A stretch of 64,000 nucleotides of DNA. It comes from Streptomyces ochraceiscleroticus (GTDB lineage Bacteria > Actinomycetota > Actinomycetes > Streptomycetales > Streptomycetaceae). The stretch covers positions 310,001 through 374,000 of the forward strand of contig NZ_JOAX01000001.1 of the NCBI RefSeq assembly GCF_000720485.1, given 5' to 3'. The notes below the pieces were generated by a model. It did not search any database. It saw only the letters and a program-made list of their open reading frames with translations, and had not been told where the DNA came from. This document shows, in pieces, positions 63,328 through 64,000 of the stretch. Position 1 is the stretch's first letter, and each line of letters opens with the position of its first letter. The translations under genes and the position numbers were made by a program.

Positions 63328-64000
63328 TCACAGCCGCTGAAGGCGTGAGACGGCGTCCCGGAGCACCTCGTCCTGCTTGCAGAACGCGAACCGGACGAGG
63401 CTGCGCCCCGCCTCCTTGTCGTCGTAGAAGACGGAGTTCGGCACGGCGACCACGCCGCAGCGCTCGGGCAGGCCGAGGCAGAAGGCCAGGCCGTCCTTCT
63501 CGCCCAGGGCCGTGATGTCGGTGGTGACGAAGTACGTCCCGCTCGGCCGGAACACCTGGAAGCCGGCCTCCGCCAGCCCGTCGGACAGGATGTCCCGCTT
63601 GCGGCGCAGGTCCTCCCGCAGGCCGTGGAAGTAGTCGTCGGGCAGCGCGAGCGCCTCGGCGACCGCGTACTGGAAGGGGCCGGCCGAGACATAGGTGAGG
63701 AACTGCTTGGCGGAGCGGACCGCGCCGACCAGCTCGGGCGTGCCGGTCACCCAACCGACCTTCCAGCCGGTGAAGGAGAAGGTCTTGCCGGCGCTGCCGA
63801 TGGTCACCGTGCGCTCGCGCATCCCGGGGAAGGACGCCATCGGCACGTGCTCGCCCTCGAACACCAGATGCTCGTAGACCTCGTCGGTGACGACGAGGAG
63901 GTCGCGCTCGCAGGCCAGCTCGGCGATGGCGGCCAGCTCGTCGCGGCTGAGCACGGTGCCGGTGGGGTTGTGCGGGGTGTTGAGGAGGATGAGCCGCGTG
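63328..64000 (-). CDS. PLP-dependent aminotransferase, C-terminal part (cut by window edge)
   Basis: Class I/II aminotransferase. Visible blocks: LLNTPHNPTGTVL, TDEVYEHLVFEG, the PLP lysine in SAGKTFSFTGWKVGW, and RFAFCK near the end. The pattern resembles N-succinyldiaminopimelate or kynurenine-type aminotransferases. The start is beyond base 64000. It converges on the five-gene operon with only 10 bp between stops. Whether it belongs to that pathway is unclear; it may be a housekeeping gene. Confidence 0.93.
   Translation of the reverse strand, partial: TRLILLNTPHNPTGTVLSRDELAAIAELACERDLLVVTDEVYEHLVFEGEHVPMASFPGMRERTVTIGSAGKTFSFTGWKVGWVTGTPELVGAVRSAKQFLTYVSAGPFQYAVAEALALPDDYFHGLREDLRRKRDILSDGLAEAGFQVFRPSGTYFVTTDITALGEKDGLAFCLGLPERCGVVAVPNSVFYDDKEAGRSLVRFAFCKQDEVLRDAVSRLQRL

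Overview
The window is high-GC actinobacterial chromosome, almost certainly Streptomyces. The evidence is strong G/C bias at third codon positions, a conservon operon, a pSAM2-type integrated element, DUF397, YbjN and DUF4232 proteins, HspR-controlled chaperone genes and three exact copies of the chromosome-partitioning site parS (GTTTCACGTGAAAC). Since parS sites cluster around the Streptomyces origin, and metG, dcd, dnaK and clpB are core genes, I infer an oriC-proximal core segment carrying two accessory insertions.

Layout. 1-11.3 kb: metG (truncated by the window edge), a DUF397 protein, a VWA protein, a Tat-exported PhoX phosphatase behind a probable PHO box, a LigD-type polymerase, a quinone-oxidoreductase-like enzyme, a membrane protein, a CDF zinc exporter and a cytochrome P450. 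11.3-15.7 kb: a complete conservon (P450, small GTPase, DUF742, roadblock, sensor-kinase-like) with four-gene translational overlap. 15.9-22.5 kb: a COG0523 metallochaperone behind a Zur-like box, phosphoketolase, small proteins, a DoxX protein, a DUF4232 lipoprotein and a YceI protein. The DoxX and YceI genes share the operator-like palindrome TTACT-N4-AGTAA.

22.6-32.9 kb: an actinomycete integrative and conjugative element (AICE) in a tRNA-Gly(CCC) gene, bounded by identical 76-bp repeats. It has int, xis, a RepSA-like initiator, Spd-type spread genes, an FtsK-like transfer translocase, a GntR-type (KorSA-like) repressor with four operator copies, and a lower-GC cargo module of an HTH-ImmA metalloprotease plus an unrecognised partner. 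33.0-41.7 kb: dcd, a phosphoribosyltransferase, a secreted SGNH hydrolase with a lectin domain, a Yip1 membrane protein, an FG-GAP lipoprotein with the remnant of a second copy, and a membrane Fe-S oxidoreductase.

42.0-51.0 kb: dnaK-grpE-dnaJ-hspR and clpB, each preceded by HAIR (HspR) sites, separated by a degenerate resolvase-like gene with a zinc-ribbon partner and a PPOX protein; then YbjN. 51.1-63.3 kb: a second accessory block with two LysR regulators, two MFS transporters, a 4-oxalocrotonate-type tautomerase, a TcuA-like flavoprotein, and a tightly coupled five-gene operon (DRE-TIM aldolase, alpha/beta-hydrolase lacking its nucleophile, an isopropylmalate-dehydrogenase::CinA fusion, an RraA-like aldolase and a DUF6282-like hydrolase). 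This operon is the best candidate for an undescribed pathway. A PLP aminotransferase, truncated at the right edge, closes the window.
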